Shown here: piece by piece, positions 29,697-37,712 of the stretch
How positions within the stretch are numbered: the first letter of the stretch is position 1
How the letters are laid out: each line of letters opens with the position of its first letter
Source of the DNA: Planctomycetota bacterium
Lineage (GTDB): Bacteria; Planctomycetota; SZUA-567
Direction: 5' to 3'
Length of the DNA stretch: 37,712 bases
Assembly (NCBI GenBank): GCA_020060765.1
Contig: JAGUZQ010000103.1
Coordinates: 1-37,712, forward strand
Program-made: the position numbers and the translations under genes
The notes under the pieces: generated by a model
Told to the model about the DNA's origin: nothing
Databases searched by the model: none
What the model saw: only the letters and a program-made list of their open reading frames with translations

Positions 29697-30452
29697 TTAC
29701 AGCGTTTCTTTGATGTATTCTCTTATGCAAGGTATCAAGAGATCGCTGCTTTCTGGCGTATACTGCGGAGAGTGCGTTAAATATATTCTGTCAAACGGCA
29801 ATGTGTTTTTGTATTTATTACCACAAATAAGCGATATCGGCACTTCTGGTTCGTAGCCTGTTATGTGCTGGTCATTTTGGCGAGTATATCCCCCTTCGCT
29901 ATATGGCTTCATTATTGGTAGTTGAATAACTCCGCTGTCTACATCGCTGTTTTTGCATATAATATCATCAGCAAAATCTGGACCTTGGCTTATGTTTAGC
30001 TTAGGATGAAATACATATGTTATTTCTTGCACCCATCGGAAAGCTACAGCAAATACAAGCCAATTTCCTTCATTAAGCTTTTCTCTGATTCTCGGTTGAT
30101 ATATTCTCTCTTCGATATTAGTGTTAAGAATATCTTTCAAAATATAGCTTAAAGAATCGGCGGCGTAGTCCATGCCCATATCTGCATGCGCATCAATATG
30201 AACTATCTGAAATGGAGACAAATGCACATCGGTGAGTTCTTTTAATTCCCTAAGTAATTCGTGATGATATGTGAAAAATTTTCCGGGAATGGGTTTTTCT
30301 TTCTTTAAGCCCAAGTTGCATTCAAGAAAAGCCGTCACTTCTGTTTGTTGCCATGGGATATATTCATCTTCGTGAAGGCGTGGTGTACGCCGTGAACCTT
30401 CACTTATATCACTAAGAAAAAAATCAAGATCAATGTCTAAAATTCGCATCAT
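29697..30452 (-). CDS. UPF0489 family protein
   Basis: A 251-residue protein. The start RILDIDLDFFLSD and the segment FQIVHIDAHADMGMDY are the marks of UPF0489, a family also found in eukaryotes (C5orf22) with an arginase/deacetylase-like arrangement of Asp and His residues; activity is unknown. Two ATG codons stand in a row at the start (30452 and 30449) and the ribosome site is weak. The gene is strongly AT-rich between GC-rich neighbours, so recent acquisition is likely. It may be read through from the operon upstream. Confidence 0.7.
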   Translation of the reverse strand: MMRILDIDLDFFLSDISEGSRRTPRLHEDEYIPWQQTEVTAFLECNLGLKKEKPIPGKFFTYHHELLRELKELTDVHLSPFQIVHIDAHADMGMDYAADSLSYILKDILNTNIEERIYQPRIREKLNEGNWLVFAVAFRWVQEITYVFHPKLNISQGPDFADDIICKNSDVDSGVIQLPIMKPYSEGGYTRQNDQHITGYEPEVPISLICGNKYKNTLPFDRIYLTHSPQYTPESSDLLIPCIREYIKETL

Positions 30453-30480
30453 AAAAAATCCATTAGAGAGATGAAATACC

Positions 30481-31152
30481 CTATTTCTCCGCAGCGCGCG
30501 CGAGGCGCTTGGCCAGGCCTAATATAAAGCCCAGCACAATCGCCAGCAGCGCCGCGCTCATGATCCGGTATTCCGGCGGCAGCATGAACGTGAACGTGTG
30601 CGCGGGAATCCAGAACCAGATACACGCAATCCCCACCACCCGGAACATGTTTTTCCAGTCGATGTTGGTATAGACCTCCACCAGCGGCCAGACCCGGAAA
30701 AGTTCGCCCCGGTCGATCAGCGTATCCGTCACCCGGTGCAGAATCATGAACCCGAAACCGAAGATCAGGTTCAGCAGCGCCGACTTGTAAAACGCAGGCA
30801 GCAGCTTCGCCCAGATTCCGGCGGCGCCCCGCCCCGGCAACAGTCCCGCGTCCATCACCCCCTCCACGCCGAAGGAGAACAGCGGGAACACCAGGGTAAA
30901 CATCACGCCCAGCACCGCCCAGACCAGCACCCGCTGATACAGACGGATTCCTCTGAGTCGCCATCTCCCCAGCGCGATCCGTCCGCCCAGCAATTCGCCC
31001 ATCGTGCCCAGCAAGGCGATTTTTGCCGCGCCCAGCAGATAGGGATGCGCCACGGTCGCGGCGGCGAAAACGTTGCGCGACTGCTCCACCGCCAGCATCG
31101 CCGCCACCGCGCCCAACACCGCCAACCAGACTGCCCAGATAATTTTGCCCAT
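30481..31152 (-). CDS. Mpv17-like integral membrane protein
   Basis: The start at 31152 lies six bases after the tgt stop codon; the longer open frame would run back into tgt. The 223-residue product has about five membrane segments, such as IIWAVWLAVLGAVAAML, VLVWAVLGVMFTLVFPLF and LLNLIFGFGFMILHRV, and ends in a basic stretch. The C-terminal part (WPLVEVYTNIDWKNMFRVV, then IWFWIPAHTFTFML) resembles the Mpv17/PMP22 signature of W-x-WP followed by NF and a P near W. The resemblance is partial. Role unknown; coupling to tgt suggests co-transcription. Confidence 0.5.
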   Translation of the reverse strand: MGKIIWAVWLAVLGAVAAMLAVEQSRNVFAAATVAHPYLLGAAKIALLGTMGELLGGRIALGRWRLRGIRLYQRVLVWAVLGVMFTLVFPLFSFGVEGVMDAGLLPGRGAAGIWAKLLPAFYKSALLNLIFGFGFMILHRVTDTLIDRGELFRVWPLVEVYTNIDWKNMFRVVGIACIWFWIPAHTFTFMLPPEYRIMSAALLAIVLGFILGLAKRLARAAEK

Positions 31153-31157
31153 ATGGA

Positions 31158-32270
31158 TTAACTTTCCAAGCCGGAAAGTTTTTCGCGCAGGAAGGCGTCG
31201 TAACGGTTGGCGATAATCGCCGCGCGCGCCTGCTCCATCAGGTGATGGTAAAAGCGGATGTTGTGAATGGAAAGATAGATCGGCCCCAGCATTTCCTTGA
31301 CGTTGAACAGGTGGCGCAGGTAGCCGCGCGAGACTGTGCGGCAGGCGTAGCAGTCGCACTGCGGATCAAGCGGCGACTCGTCTTCGCGGTGGCAATTGTT
31401 TTTCAGATTGATCGTGCCGGAACTGGTAAACGCCTGCGCGTGACGGGCGTGGCGGGTCGGCATCACGCAGTCGAACATATCGACGCCGTGCGAAATTGCC
31501 CGCAACATATCCTGCGGGCGGCCGACGCCCATCAGGTAACGAGGCTTCGTTTCCGGCAGCAGCGGCGCGGTGTGCGCGACGATGCGATCCATCTCCGCCG
31601 GATCTTCGCCGACGGAAACCCCGCCGATGGCGTTACCGGGGAAACCGATTTCCCCGATCTGCTCCGCGCTTTCCGCGCGCAGGTCTTCAAACAAACCGCC
31701 CTGCACAATGCCGAACAGTGCCTGTTTCTCGCGGTTGCTCCAGGCGTCGAAACATCTCTTCGCCCAGCGCGTGGTACGGCCGACCGCTTCGGCGACTTTT
31801 TCGCGGGAAGAATTCGCGGGCGGGCATTCATCCAGAATCATGAACATGTCTGCGCCGAGCAGTTGCTGGATTTCGACCGCGCTCTCGGGCGTAAGGAACA
31901 GTTCCGCGCCGTCGAAGTGATTCTGGAACCGCACGCCTGCGTCGTCCATCTTCCGGATTTTCGCCAGACTGAAAGCCTGGAATCCGCCGCTGTCGGTGAG
32001 GGTCGGCCCGTGCCAGCCCATGAATTTCGCCACCCCGCCAAACGCGTCAACCAGCTTCTCGCCGGGACGCACGGCGAGATGATAGGTGTTGGCAAGCACG
32101 ATCTGGCTCCCAGCTTCGCGCAGCATCGCTGGGGTCAGCCCCTTCACCGCCGCGACTGTTCCCACCGGCATGAAGAAAGGCGTCCTGAGTTCGCCGTGCG
32201 GAGTGCGCAGAGTCGCGGCGCGGGCTTTTCCCGAAACCGCTTCGAGCTGGAATGAAATGGCGTCAGTCAT
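31158..32270 (-). CDS. tgt: queuine tRNA-ribosyltransferase
   Basis: A 370-residue protein of full length. It exchanges guanine-34 for the queuine precursor preQ1 in tRNAs with GUN anticodons. Visible are GTVAAVKGLTPAMLRE, the substrate-binding LTDSGGFQAFSL, IVQGGLFEDLR, GGVSVGEDPAEM, the region around the nucleophile Asp in DCVMPTRHARHAQAF, and the zinc site CDCYACRTVSRGYLRHL. No good ribosome site precedes the ATG, so translation may be coupled or weak. It follows a signalling gene cluster instead of the usual queA/yajC neighbours. Confidence 0.95.
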   Translation of the reverse strand: MTDAISFQLEAVSGKARAATLRTPHGELRTPFFMPVGTVAAVKGLTPAMLREAGSQIVLANTYHLAVRPGEKLVDAFGGVAKFMGWHGPTLTDSGGFQAFSLAKIRKMDDAGVRFQNHFDGAELFLTPESAVEIQQLLGADMFMILDECPPANSSREKVAEAVGRTTRWAKRCFDAWSNREKQALFGIVQGGLFEDLRAESAEQIGEIGFPGNAIGGVSVGEDPAEMDRIVAHTAPLLPETKPRYLMGVGRPQDMLRAISHGVDMFDCVMPTRHARHAQAFTSSGTINLKNNCHREDESPLDPQCDCYACRTVSRGYLRHLFNVKEMLGPIYLSIHNIRFYHHLMEQARAAIIANRYDAFLREKLSGLES

Positions 32271-32320
32271 GAGGTGAGAGATATTTCCTGTCGTGAATTG
32301 CGCCTATGGACTTCCGGCAA

Positions 32321-32572
32321 TCAACCACCGTACAGCCAGAACAGGCAGCAGAAGAAGGCAGACCATGCGTAGATAAACCACTTCGCACCTCTTTTGAATG
32401 TGCCGTCCGCGTTGCACATAATCCGAAAGCAAAAATTACCGGTGGTGTATTTCTCCTGCCAGTGCCAGCCACTGTCAGGATCAAATACTTTGTCGATGCG
32501 CCTTATCAGCAACGCACATAGGATAGCGAAGAAGGTAACCGCGATTTTAATTTGCAGCTGGCTTTCAGGCAA
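32321..32572 (-). CDS. small two-span membrane protein
   Basis: The frame has 83 residues with a TTG start at 32572, three bases after the stop of the cyclic-nucleotide-binding gene, and GGAG upstream. Hydrophobic segments are IAVTFFAILCALLI near the start and AWSAFFCCLFWLYGG at the end, with a soluble WHWQEKYTTGNFCF part between. No other start codon fits before the last third. No family is recognised. Reality is supported mostly by position in the operon and the two membrane segments. Confidence 0.5.
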   Translation of the reverse strand: MPESQLQIKIAVTFFAILCALLIRRIDKVFDPDSGWHWQEKYTTGNFCFRIMCNADGTFKRGAKWFIYAWSAFFCCLFWLYGG

Positions 32573-32575
32573 GGC

Positions 32576-33508
32576 TTACTCTCCACCCGTCAGCTCCCGC
32601 AGACGCGGCGGCAGGTTTTCGGTTTCCACGATCGGCGCCGCCACTTTCGACACTCCCCGCGCTTCGAGATATTCGCGGTATTCCTTCAGCAGTTCCAGCG
32701 CTTTGTCGCCCTCGCCGCTCTTGACCAGTTTTGCCACCTGTCTTTCCACTTGGGCAAACAGGCTCAGGTCGCCGCGCCGCAGACCCAGTTCTTTTTTCGC
32801 GTGGCCCGCCAGGGCGGTGGCGCTGGCAGTCATCTTTTTCAATTCCGCTTCCGCCTTGCCCGCGCGGGACTCAGCCTGTTCCAGTTTTTCGTTCGCATCC
32901 CGCAACCTTTGCGAAGTGTCTTTCAGCCGCTTGACCAAGGCGTCCAGCAAAGTCTTGACGATAGTGGGATTGCTCCGGAGCAGCGTCTTCTGCTCGCTTT
33001 TTTTCACGCGCAACAGTTTGGCCGGTTCGGCCGCCACGATGGTCGCGGTACGGGGGTCGCCGGAGAGGTACGACATTTCCCCGATAGGCAGGCCGGGTTC
33101 GTCGATGAGGGCTATATCCTTGCCGCCGATCACCACCCGCACCGACCCCTCGACCAGAAAATAGCAATCCTGATCCTCGGCGTCGCCCTGCTCGAAGACA
33201 ATCTGCCCCTCCTCGTAGGACTGGGAAATATCCTTGACCTTTTCCTCGGCCTGACGCGCCTGGTAATTGCGGATATTTTCCTGGATCTTCGCCTCCAGGT
33301 CGGCAACGGTGCGCTCGATGCGCAGGGAAGTGGGAATGTACAGCGCGATGTCGGCGAATTCGGCAATGAGTTCCTGGGTTATCAGCGTGCCTGCGGTGAG
33401 GATGGGTTCGTTGTTCCAGCGCGCGGCTTTTTTCAGGGTCAGACCTTCGGCGAAAGCCAGCGGCACCTTGGTCAGATCGATTTTGAAATCAAACGAATCG
33501 GGACTCAT
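32576..33508 (-). CDS. cyclic nucleotide-binding domain protein without HTH
   Basis: A 310-residue protein. A cyclic nucleotide-binding domain lies at about 95-185: GQIVFEQGDAEDQDCYFLVE, then LPIGEMSYLSGDPRTATIVA, the phosphate-binding cassette. The usual Crp-type helix-turn-helix is absent; instead a long coiled coil follows (KRLKDTSQRLRDANEKLEQA and onward), then a helical end. The N-terminal 90 residues form another domain of unknown type with an acidic, helical end. It probably works as a protein-binding sensor in the operon with the HDOD and MBL proteins. The ligand may be cAMP, c-di-GMP or other. Confidence 0.8.
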   Translation of the reverse strand: MSPDSFDFKIDLTKVPLAFAEGLTLKKAARWNNEPILTAGTLITQELIAEFADIALYIPTSLRIERTVADLEAKIQENIRNYQARQAEEKVKDISQSYEEGQIVFEQGDAEDQDCYFLVEGSVRVVIGGKDIALIDEPGLPIGEMSYLSGDPRTATIVAAEPAKLLRVKKSEQKTLLRSNPTIVKTLLDALVKRLKDTSQRLRDANEKLEQAESRAGKAEAELKKMTASATALAGHAKKELGLRRGDLSLFAQVERQVAKLVKSGEGDKALELLKEYREYLEARGVSKVAAPIVETENLPPRLRELTGGE

Positions 33509-33530
33509 GCCGGTGACTCCGAAACGCGCA

Positions 33531-34430
33531 TCACAGGTTTATCTCCAGCCCCTCGCGGGAAAAGTCCAGGCTGAACCCGGCCTCCGCCGCCAACGCCTGG
33601 TATTTCTTTTCGCGTTCCGCCAGGATATCGTCGGCGCTGAGAGGGTCGTGATGATCCATGATGAGATGTTTTATGCCTGCCTTTTTCGCCAGTTCCAGAT
33701 CGACCTCGTACCAGCTGTGCCCCCAGCCCTTCTTGCTCTGGTACTCTTCCGCAGTGTATTGCGCGTCCCAGATCGCCAGATCGACGCCGCGGCAGAATTC
33801 GACGATGCGCGCGTTCTGCTCTTCCGTGTTTTCGTCCAGCTCCGCCAGGAAATCCTCGTCCATTTCCGCACCCTCGGCGGAATCGCGGTAGAGGTTGCGG
33901 AAAGGCTCGTGGTCGCCGGCGTAGATGAAATTCTTTCCGCCGTGGGAAACTTTGTACGCGAAACAGGTCACCGGGTGATTAAGGCGGCAGGTGGAGATGT
34001 TCACCCCGCCGATGGAAAAATGCTCGTCCACGCAGTCGATGTATTCGATCTCAGCACCGAGCTGGTTGATGTGGACGGGGAAATACTCGTACTTGGTCTG
34101 CAACTCCATCACTTGCCTGATGCTCAGGTTCTGTACGTCGGAAGGCGGGCCGTACATCTTGAATTTATTTCCGGGAATGTACGACGGGATGAAGAAGGGA
34201 AAGCCCTGGATGTGGTCCCAGTGCGTGTGCGAAATCATGATGACGGCGCTGGCTGGCAGGCCTTTTTTCATCAGGTAATCCCCGCAGCCGCGGATGCCGG
34301 TACCAGCGTCGAAGATGAAGAACTCGCCCCCCGTCTCGCAGGAGACGCAGGAGGTGTTGCCGCCGTAGATTTTCGTGCTTTCGCCCGGCACTGGCACCGA
34401 ACCGCGCACGCCCCAGAACTTAATTTTCAT
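33531..34430 (-). CDS. MBL-fold metallo-hydrolase
   Basis: A 299-residue protein. It begins MKIKFWGVRGSVPVPG and has the metal-binding HTHWDH motif (motif II), later His in RLNHPVTCF, Asp in YAGDHEP, and MDHHDPLS near the end. This is the RNase Z/PhnP-like branch of metallo-beta-lactamase-fold hydrolases that cut phosphodiester bonds. Its ATG overlaps the stop of the HDOD gene (ATGA). Genes for this kind of protein next to HDOD and cyclic-nucleotide-binding proteins suggest cyclic nucleotide turnover, but this is inference. Confidence 0.82.
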   Translation of the reverse strand: MKIKFWGVRGSVPVPGESTKIYGGNTSCVSCETGGEFFIFDAGTGIRGCGDYLMKKGLPASAVIMISHTHWDHIQGFPFFIPSYIPGNKFKMYGPPSDVQNLSIRQVMELQTKYEYFPVHINQLGAEIEYIDCVDEHFSIGGVNISTCRLNHPVTCFAYKVSHGGKNFIYAGDHEPFRNLYRDSAEGAEMDEDFLAELDENTEEQNARIVEFCRGVDLAIWDAQYTAEEYQSKKGWGHSWYEVDLELAKKAGIKHLIMDHHDPLSADDILAEREKKYQALAAEAGFSLDFSREGLEINL

Positions 34431-35281
34431 GCTCGTAGGAACTCCGTAGCCTTGCGAATTTCGTCTTCCATCACAGCCATCACCTCTTCCTCGATTTCCG
34501 GAGACAGTCCCAGCGCTTCGTAGACTACCGGATCGACGTCGATGGGAATATCGTCCACTACCAGACCCACCTCGTTATTCGTGCATATAGTGTACGCCAG
34601 GTACACGGTCAGGACAAGTTCTTTGTGCTCCAGCTCCGGCGGAGGATTGCGGTAATGCTCCAGCACCTCCACCAGGTCGGACGACAACCCCCAGCGCTCA
34701 CCCAGCATCTTGCCGATGCGGCAGTGGTTAAGCCCGTGCAGCTCCGCCTCCTCCACCGCCAGCAGCCCCAGCGCCTCGGCCGTGAGCAGGATGCGCTGCA
34801 TCTCCTCGGGGTAAAGCTGACCTTCCACCAGCAGTCCGAGCTGGTGCATCATCCCCGCGACGAAATAATCCTCCACCACCTTTTTCGGCACGTCCCGCTT
34901 GAGCGCGATGAATTTTGCCGTTACCCCTACCGCGAGACTGTGTTTCCAGAAGGATTCGATGCTGAACACCCGCGCCTGTCCCTTGGCGGTAGTCTGCGCC
35001 AGCACCGCCGCCGACAGCGCCAGATTCTTGATCGTGTTCAATCCGACCAGGATCACCGCTTTTTCCAGCGACGCCACCTTGGTGCTGAGGCTGAAATAAG
35101 ACGAGTTCACCAGTTTCAGCACCTTGGCCGACAGCACGGGATCAAGCTTGATCACCCGGGTCAGTTCCGCCGGGGGACAGTTCATGTTATTTGCCAGTTG
35201 CATGACCTTGGCAGCGGTGGGAGAGAGGGAAGGGATATTGTCCGCCAGCCTCTTTTCCACGGTTTCCAGGGTATATGGCAT
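34427..35281 (-). CDS. HDOD domain signalling protein
   Basis: The start at 35281 (MPYTLETVEKRL) is chosen, since the upstream extension is Arg-rich and lacks a ribosome site; the product has 284 residues. The HDOD domain is seen in IPSLSPTAAKVMQLAN, VIKLDPVLSAKVLKLVNSSY and LGLNTIKNLALSAAVL-type segments, then FWKHSLAVGVTAKFIALKR and HQLGLLVEGQL. HDOD proteins are HD-GYP-like domains, normally without full metal-binding residues, that act in signalling. It is first in its operon, with a candidate promoter upstream. Confidence 0.85.
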   Translation of the reverse strand: MPYTLETVEKRLADNIPSLSPTAAKVMQLANNMNCPPAELTRVIKLDPVLSAKVLKLVNSSYFSLSTKVASLEKAVILVGLNTIKNLALSAAVLAQTTAKGQARVFSIESFWKHSLAVGVTAKFIALKRDVPKKVVEDYFVAGMMHQLGLLVEGQLYPEEMQRILLTAEALGLLAVEEAELHGLNHCRIGKMLGERWGLSSDLVEVLEHYRNPPPELEHKELVLTVYLAYTICTNNEVGLVVDDIPIDVDPVVYEALGLSPEIEEEVMAVMEDEIRKATEFLRA

Positions 35282-35334
35282 CTTACTCTCTCGCAATACA
35301 TATGAATAGCGTCGCCTGCGCCGGATTTTGGGAA

Positions 35335-35363
35335 ATAGTAACACTTTCGGGAAAAAGCCGCAA
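35335..35363 (-). promoter_or_regulatory. candidate promoter of the HDOD operon
   Basis: On the minus strand TTGCGG (35358-35363) and TACTAT (35335-35340) are 17 bases apart, 54 bases before the HDOD start. The match to consensus is moderate. Confidence 0.4.
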
Positions 35364-35427
35364 CTGCGAGAAAGTATTTTTCACGATTTTCCAGGTTTGC
35401 CGGATTGCCGTTCTTTCTGCTTTTTCT

Positions 35428-35455
35428 TTGCGCGTATCGCCTTGACAGTTATAAT
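35428..35455 (+). promoter_or_regulatory. candidate promoter of the glycosyltransferase gene
   Basis: A perfect -10 TATAAT lies at 35450-35455, with TTGCGC at 35428-35433, 16 bases upstream. TTGACA at 35442-35447 is too close to serve as the -35. The start codon is 48 bases downstream. Confidence 0.5.
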
Positions 35456-35503
35456 ACGAATGCAGGAACACTGCGACGGCGCATTAGGGGGGATAGCCAG
35501 GAC

Positions 35504-36637
35504 ATGAGAATAACTCTGGTGACGCAGGATTTCAGCAGCAACTGCTTTGGCAGAACCTATCTGCTCGCGCAGATGTTGAGTCCGGAATTCGAGATCGAAT
35601 TTGCTGGCTTCAGGCGTGGCCGCACATGGTCGGTTTGCGGAGACCACGGTTTTCGGGAGATATCCCAACCCTTTGCCGACGGAGCGGATTATGACGCAAA
35701 AGTTTTCGCTATAGCCACGGACATTACGGGCGACCTGATTATAGCCTGCAAGGCCTGGCCGGTAGTTTTTGATATTGTCCGCGCCGCTCTCCGCCGCAGG
35801 CAGGTTCCGGTCATCCTAGATATCGACGACTGGGAAGGCGCCTGGTGGAGCCATGCCCCACTGGCGAGAAAAGCCAGGTTTTTCGTGCGCAGCCTGTTTT
35901 CCCCCGAAGGTTATCTTCGTCAGCTCATGGCGGAATTCCGGGCGCGGCGCGGTATCTGGCCTCGTATCGTAAGCAACAGCTTTCTGCAAAACCGCTTCGG
36001 TGGGGTAATTATCCCCCACGCCTGCGACACCGATGCAATCAACCCAGAAAACTGCCAATCGAGGGCGGAGTCAAGAAAAAAACTGAGACTACCCCAGGAC
36101 GCCTTTGTCGTGGGCTTTGTCGGTACGCCCAAATATCACAAAGGCATCGAAGACCTGATTGCAGGGATAGGTCTGGTCGACAACCCCAGGGTGTGCCTGT
36201 TTATCGCCGGGGTGGGAGTGGACGACGATTATGCGCGACTGGCTGCCGATAAACTGGGAAACCGGTTTTACAGGATTCCGGTATTCGACAAAAAACTGCT
36301 GGGCGACATGCTGATGGCGACCGATACGGTTTGCCTGCCGCAGAAAGACCTCCCGGCTTGCCGGGGGCAGATGCCGGCCAAGGTTTACGACGCCATGGCC
36401 ATGGGAATACCGCCGATTGTTTCGTCTATGAGCGATTTGCCGGAAACCGTGCGCGATTGCGGGCTGGTGATTCCACCCGACAATCCGAAAGCGATAGCAG
36501 CAGCCGTGTTAAAGCTGACGGAAGATCGCGGCCTGCTCGAAAAACTGGGCAAGAACGCCAGGGAAAAATGCGTCAGGCTTTATTCGCAAAAGATTGTCGG
36601 AGAGAAACTGCGCCGGATGGTCAGGGATATGTTCTAA
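35504..36637 (+). CDS. group 4 (GT-B) glycosyltransferase
   Basis: ATG 35504 (AGGA just upstream, GGGGGG further off) gives 377 residues. The N-terminal half begins RITLVTQDFSSNCFGR; the C-terminal half has VVGFVGTPKYHKGIEDLIAG and the GT4 donor-site segment PAKVYDAMAMGIPPIVS, then LPETVRDCGLVIPPDNPKA. This is the layout of GT-B sugar transferases for surface polysaccharide or lipid glycosylation. Donor and acceptor are unknown. It stands alone, divergent from the HDOD operon and overlapping the PilZ gene end by four bases. Confidence 0.82.
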   Translation: MRITLVTQDFSSNCFGRTYLLAQMLSPEFEIEFAGFRRGRTWSVCGDHGFREISQPFADGADYDAKVFAIATDITGDLIIACKAWPVVFDIVRAALRRRQVPVILDIDDWEGAWWSHAPLARKARFFVRSLFSPEGYLRQLMAEFRARRGIWPRIVSNSFLQNRFGGVIIPHACDTDAINPENCQSRAESRKKLRLPQDAFVVGFVGTPKYHKGIEDLIAGIGLVDNPRVCLFIAGVGVDDDYARLAADKLGNRFYRIPVFDKKLLGDMLMATDTVCLPQKDLPACRGQMPAKVYDAMAMGIPPIVSSMSDLPETVRDCGLVIPPDNPKAIAAAVLKLTEDRGLLEKLGKNAREKCVRLYSQKIVGEKLRRMVRDMF

Positions 36638-37506
36638 TTCAGCGACGCGATCATCAGGGCGATGACAATCGCCGCCAGGATCAGCAGAACGTATTGAATG
36701 TCGATTTCCTTGGGCTTGGCTTTGCGCTCGATTTTGTCAGGAATCAAGGACAGGATCATATGCGCGAGATCGTTGCCTTCGGCGTGGTAACTCAGTTCCG
36801 CTCCATTGCCGTCCGACTTCTCCACCTTGGACGCGAACCGCAGTGCGCGCTTCTGTCCCCGCGCCCAGACCGGCGGATAGATGGTGATGTCAATCAGGCT
36901 GCCGGAGGGTGGCACCCGTTTTTCCTCCCCCGTTTTCGTCGCGTGCCTGACCAGCAGCCGATCCGCCGTAACCGTATGCAGAGCGAAACGGTACGGAGGC
37001 AGGTCGGTGCGGTCATGTTCCCAGGCGTCGGCCTCCAGCGGATATTCCAGCGTTTCCTTGCCCGCCTCTTTTTTCTCCGCGGTGGGATCCTGTAACCCCA
37101 ATCCCGCGTGCAGCCGCAACACCACGAATTTGTCCAGGATTTCATACAGGTCGGCGTCCGACTTCGCAAAGCGGAAACCGATGATGTCGAAATCCTCCTG
37201 CGTGCGTTGCGCCCACATCAATTCCGCCCTCACCGGAACCTCCTGCCTGGCGTCGATCCTGATTGTCAGGTCGCACATGCTGCCCGCAGCCCAGATCCAG
37301 TCGCGGGGCAGGTCGCGGCGCGGCACGAGAATGCGGCAGCCGTCGGCGCTGACGTCGACAATACTGCAGGAAATTGAGCGTTCTTCCTCTTCCCGGGAGA
37401 AACGCATCCGTCCCGGCCGACCGGCCGCCACCCGGGGCGTACGGCGTTTTTCGCCTTCGCCGGGGGAACTGTTTTTCTCTTTAAGAATTCTGTCAGATGA
37501 AGTCAT
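36634..37506 (-). CDS. PilZ-domain protein with C-terminal membrane anchor
   Basis: With ATG 37506 the product has 290 residues; a TTG at 37551 would add 15. The c-di-GMP-binding PilZ motifs are present: EKRRTPRVA (RxxxR) and VDVSADGCRI (D/NxSxxG). A second strand-rich part follows (SLIDITIYPPVWARGQKR) and the end is a membrane span (IQYVLLILAAIVIALMIA). It is probably a c-di-GMP effector tied to the inner membrane. It lies convergent to the glycosyltransferase gene, which could be under the same signal. Confidence 0.8.
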   Translation of the reverse strand: MTSSDRILKEKNSSPGEGEKRRTPRVAAGRPGRMRFSREEEERSISCSIVDVSADGCRILVPRRDLPRDWIWAAGSMCDLTIRIDARQEVPVRAELMWAQRTQEDFDIIGFRFAKSDADLYEILDKFVVLRLHAGLGLQDPTAEKKEAGKETLEYPLEADAWEHDRTDLPPYRFALHTVTADRLLVRHATKTGEEKRVPPSGSLIDITIYPPVWARGQKRALRFASKVEKSDGNGAELSYHAEGNDLAHMILSLIPDKIERKAKPKEIDIQYVLLILAAIVIALMIASLN

Positions 37507-37712
37507 ATAAACGAAATCTTTTCCGGTAATTGCATTTAATGAATCGGCCAATTGATATTATTTTGCAAATACTCGGCCAACGCAACCATATTTTCCTTTG
37601 CGGGTGAACTTATCCAGGGCTATCGCATTAAAATCCCCCTCGCCCCTTACAAGGGGAGAGGGTCGGGGTGAGGGGTTTCCGCAAATTATGCTTCGCGAAC
37701 CGGAAATCGACG
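37507..37712. other. AT-rich gap with a G/C-run hairpin repeat
   Basis: No gene is seen. Arms 37636-37646 and 37665-37675 pair at 10 of 11 positions, with an inner CCCC/GGGG pair between. The words GGGGAGAGGG and GGGGTGAGGGG belong to a repeat found scattered in many bacterial genomes. The promoter of the PilZ gene should also lie here. Confidence 0.55.

Noticed and set aside
31242..32255. A 337-residue open frame on the plus strand
   Set aside because: It is fully antisense to tgt, whose motifs are certain.
35442..35455. TTGACA directly before TATAAT
   Set aside because: Only two bases separate them, so they cannot be the -35 and -10 of one promoter; a different -35 was used.
1..37712. CRISPR arrays
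   Set aside because: No regularly spaced identical repeats were seen on either strand.

Overview
The window is a mosaic of three parts. Bases 1 to about 19.6 kb are GC-rich and hold part of a siphovirus-like prophage. Bases about 19.6 to 26.7 kb are clearly AT-richer and hold a tight five-gene operon of unknown function. Bases about 27.2 to 37.7 kb are GC-rich chromosome of a Gram-negative bacterium: a tRNA-Ala gene, an outer-membrane porin ending in Phe, tgt, HDOD, metallo-beta-lactamase-fold, cyclic-nucleotide-binding and PilZ proteins, and a glycosyltransferase. The host genes fit a proteobacterium, perhaps a betaproteobacterium, but this is an impression and no single gene proves it.

Prophage (1-19.0 kb). 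In order it carries: the 3' end of a major capsid gene, a DUF2190 capsid cement protein, a head-tail joining-like protein, a tail terminator-like protein, small virion proteins, a tail tube protein, a tail assembly chaperone pair with a likely frameshift, a holin-like protein, a lipoprotein, an HK97 gp10-like tail completion protein, the tape measure protein, four large uncharacterised distal-tail or virion proteins, and a cassette of a DUF2924 protein, a large serine recombinase and a helix-turn-helix protein. No contractile sheath gene is seen, so a long non-contractile tail is likely. Two insertions interrupt it. One is a complete RIT (recombinase-in-trio) element at 2008-5495, with three overlapping tyrosine recombinase genes, 29-bp inverted repeats and a 6-bp direct repeat. 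The other is an AlkD-like DNA alkylation repair gene on the opposite strand, just after the tape measure gene.

AT-rich operon (19.6-26.7 kb). Five genes overlap or abut on the + strand: a D12-class adenine methyltransferase, a HAD-IIB phosphatase, an 864-residue GGDEF protein whose C-terminus resembles thymidylate synthase but lacks the catalytic Cys, a class I SAM methyltransferase, and a second D12-like methyltransferase with a DAPY motif. A broken gene that resembles the N-terminus of a restriction/modification enzyme lies directly upstream. No recognisable nuclease is present in the operon. I infer a nucleotide-linked defence or DNA-modification system; this is the best candidate in the window for something undescribed.

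Boundary and chromosome (26.7-37.7 kb). A decayed IS5-family element, a hairpin terminator, tRNA-Ala(CGC), a probable IS4-family remnant and a MITE-like element separate the island from host genes. After the porin comes a minus-strand block: HDOD, MBL-fold hydrolase, cyclic-nucleotide-binding protein, small membrane protein, tgt, an Mpv17-like membrane protein and an AT-rich UPF0489 gene. A divergent glycosyltransferase gene and a convergent PilZ gene close the window.
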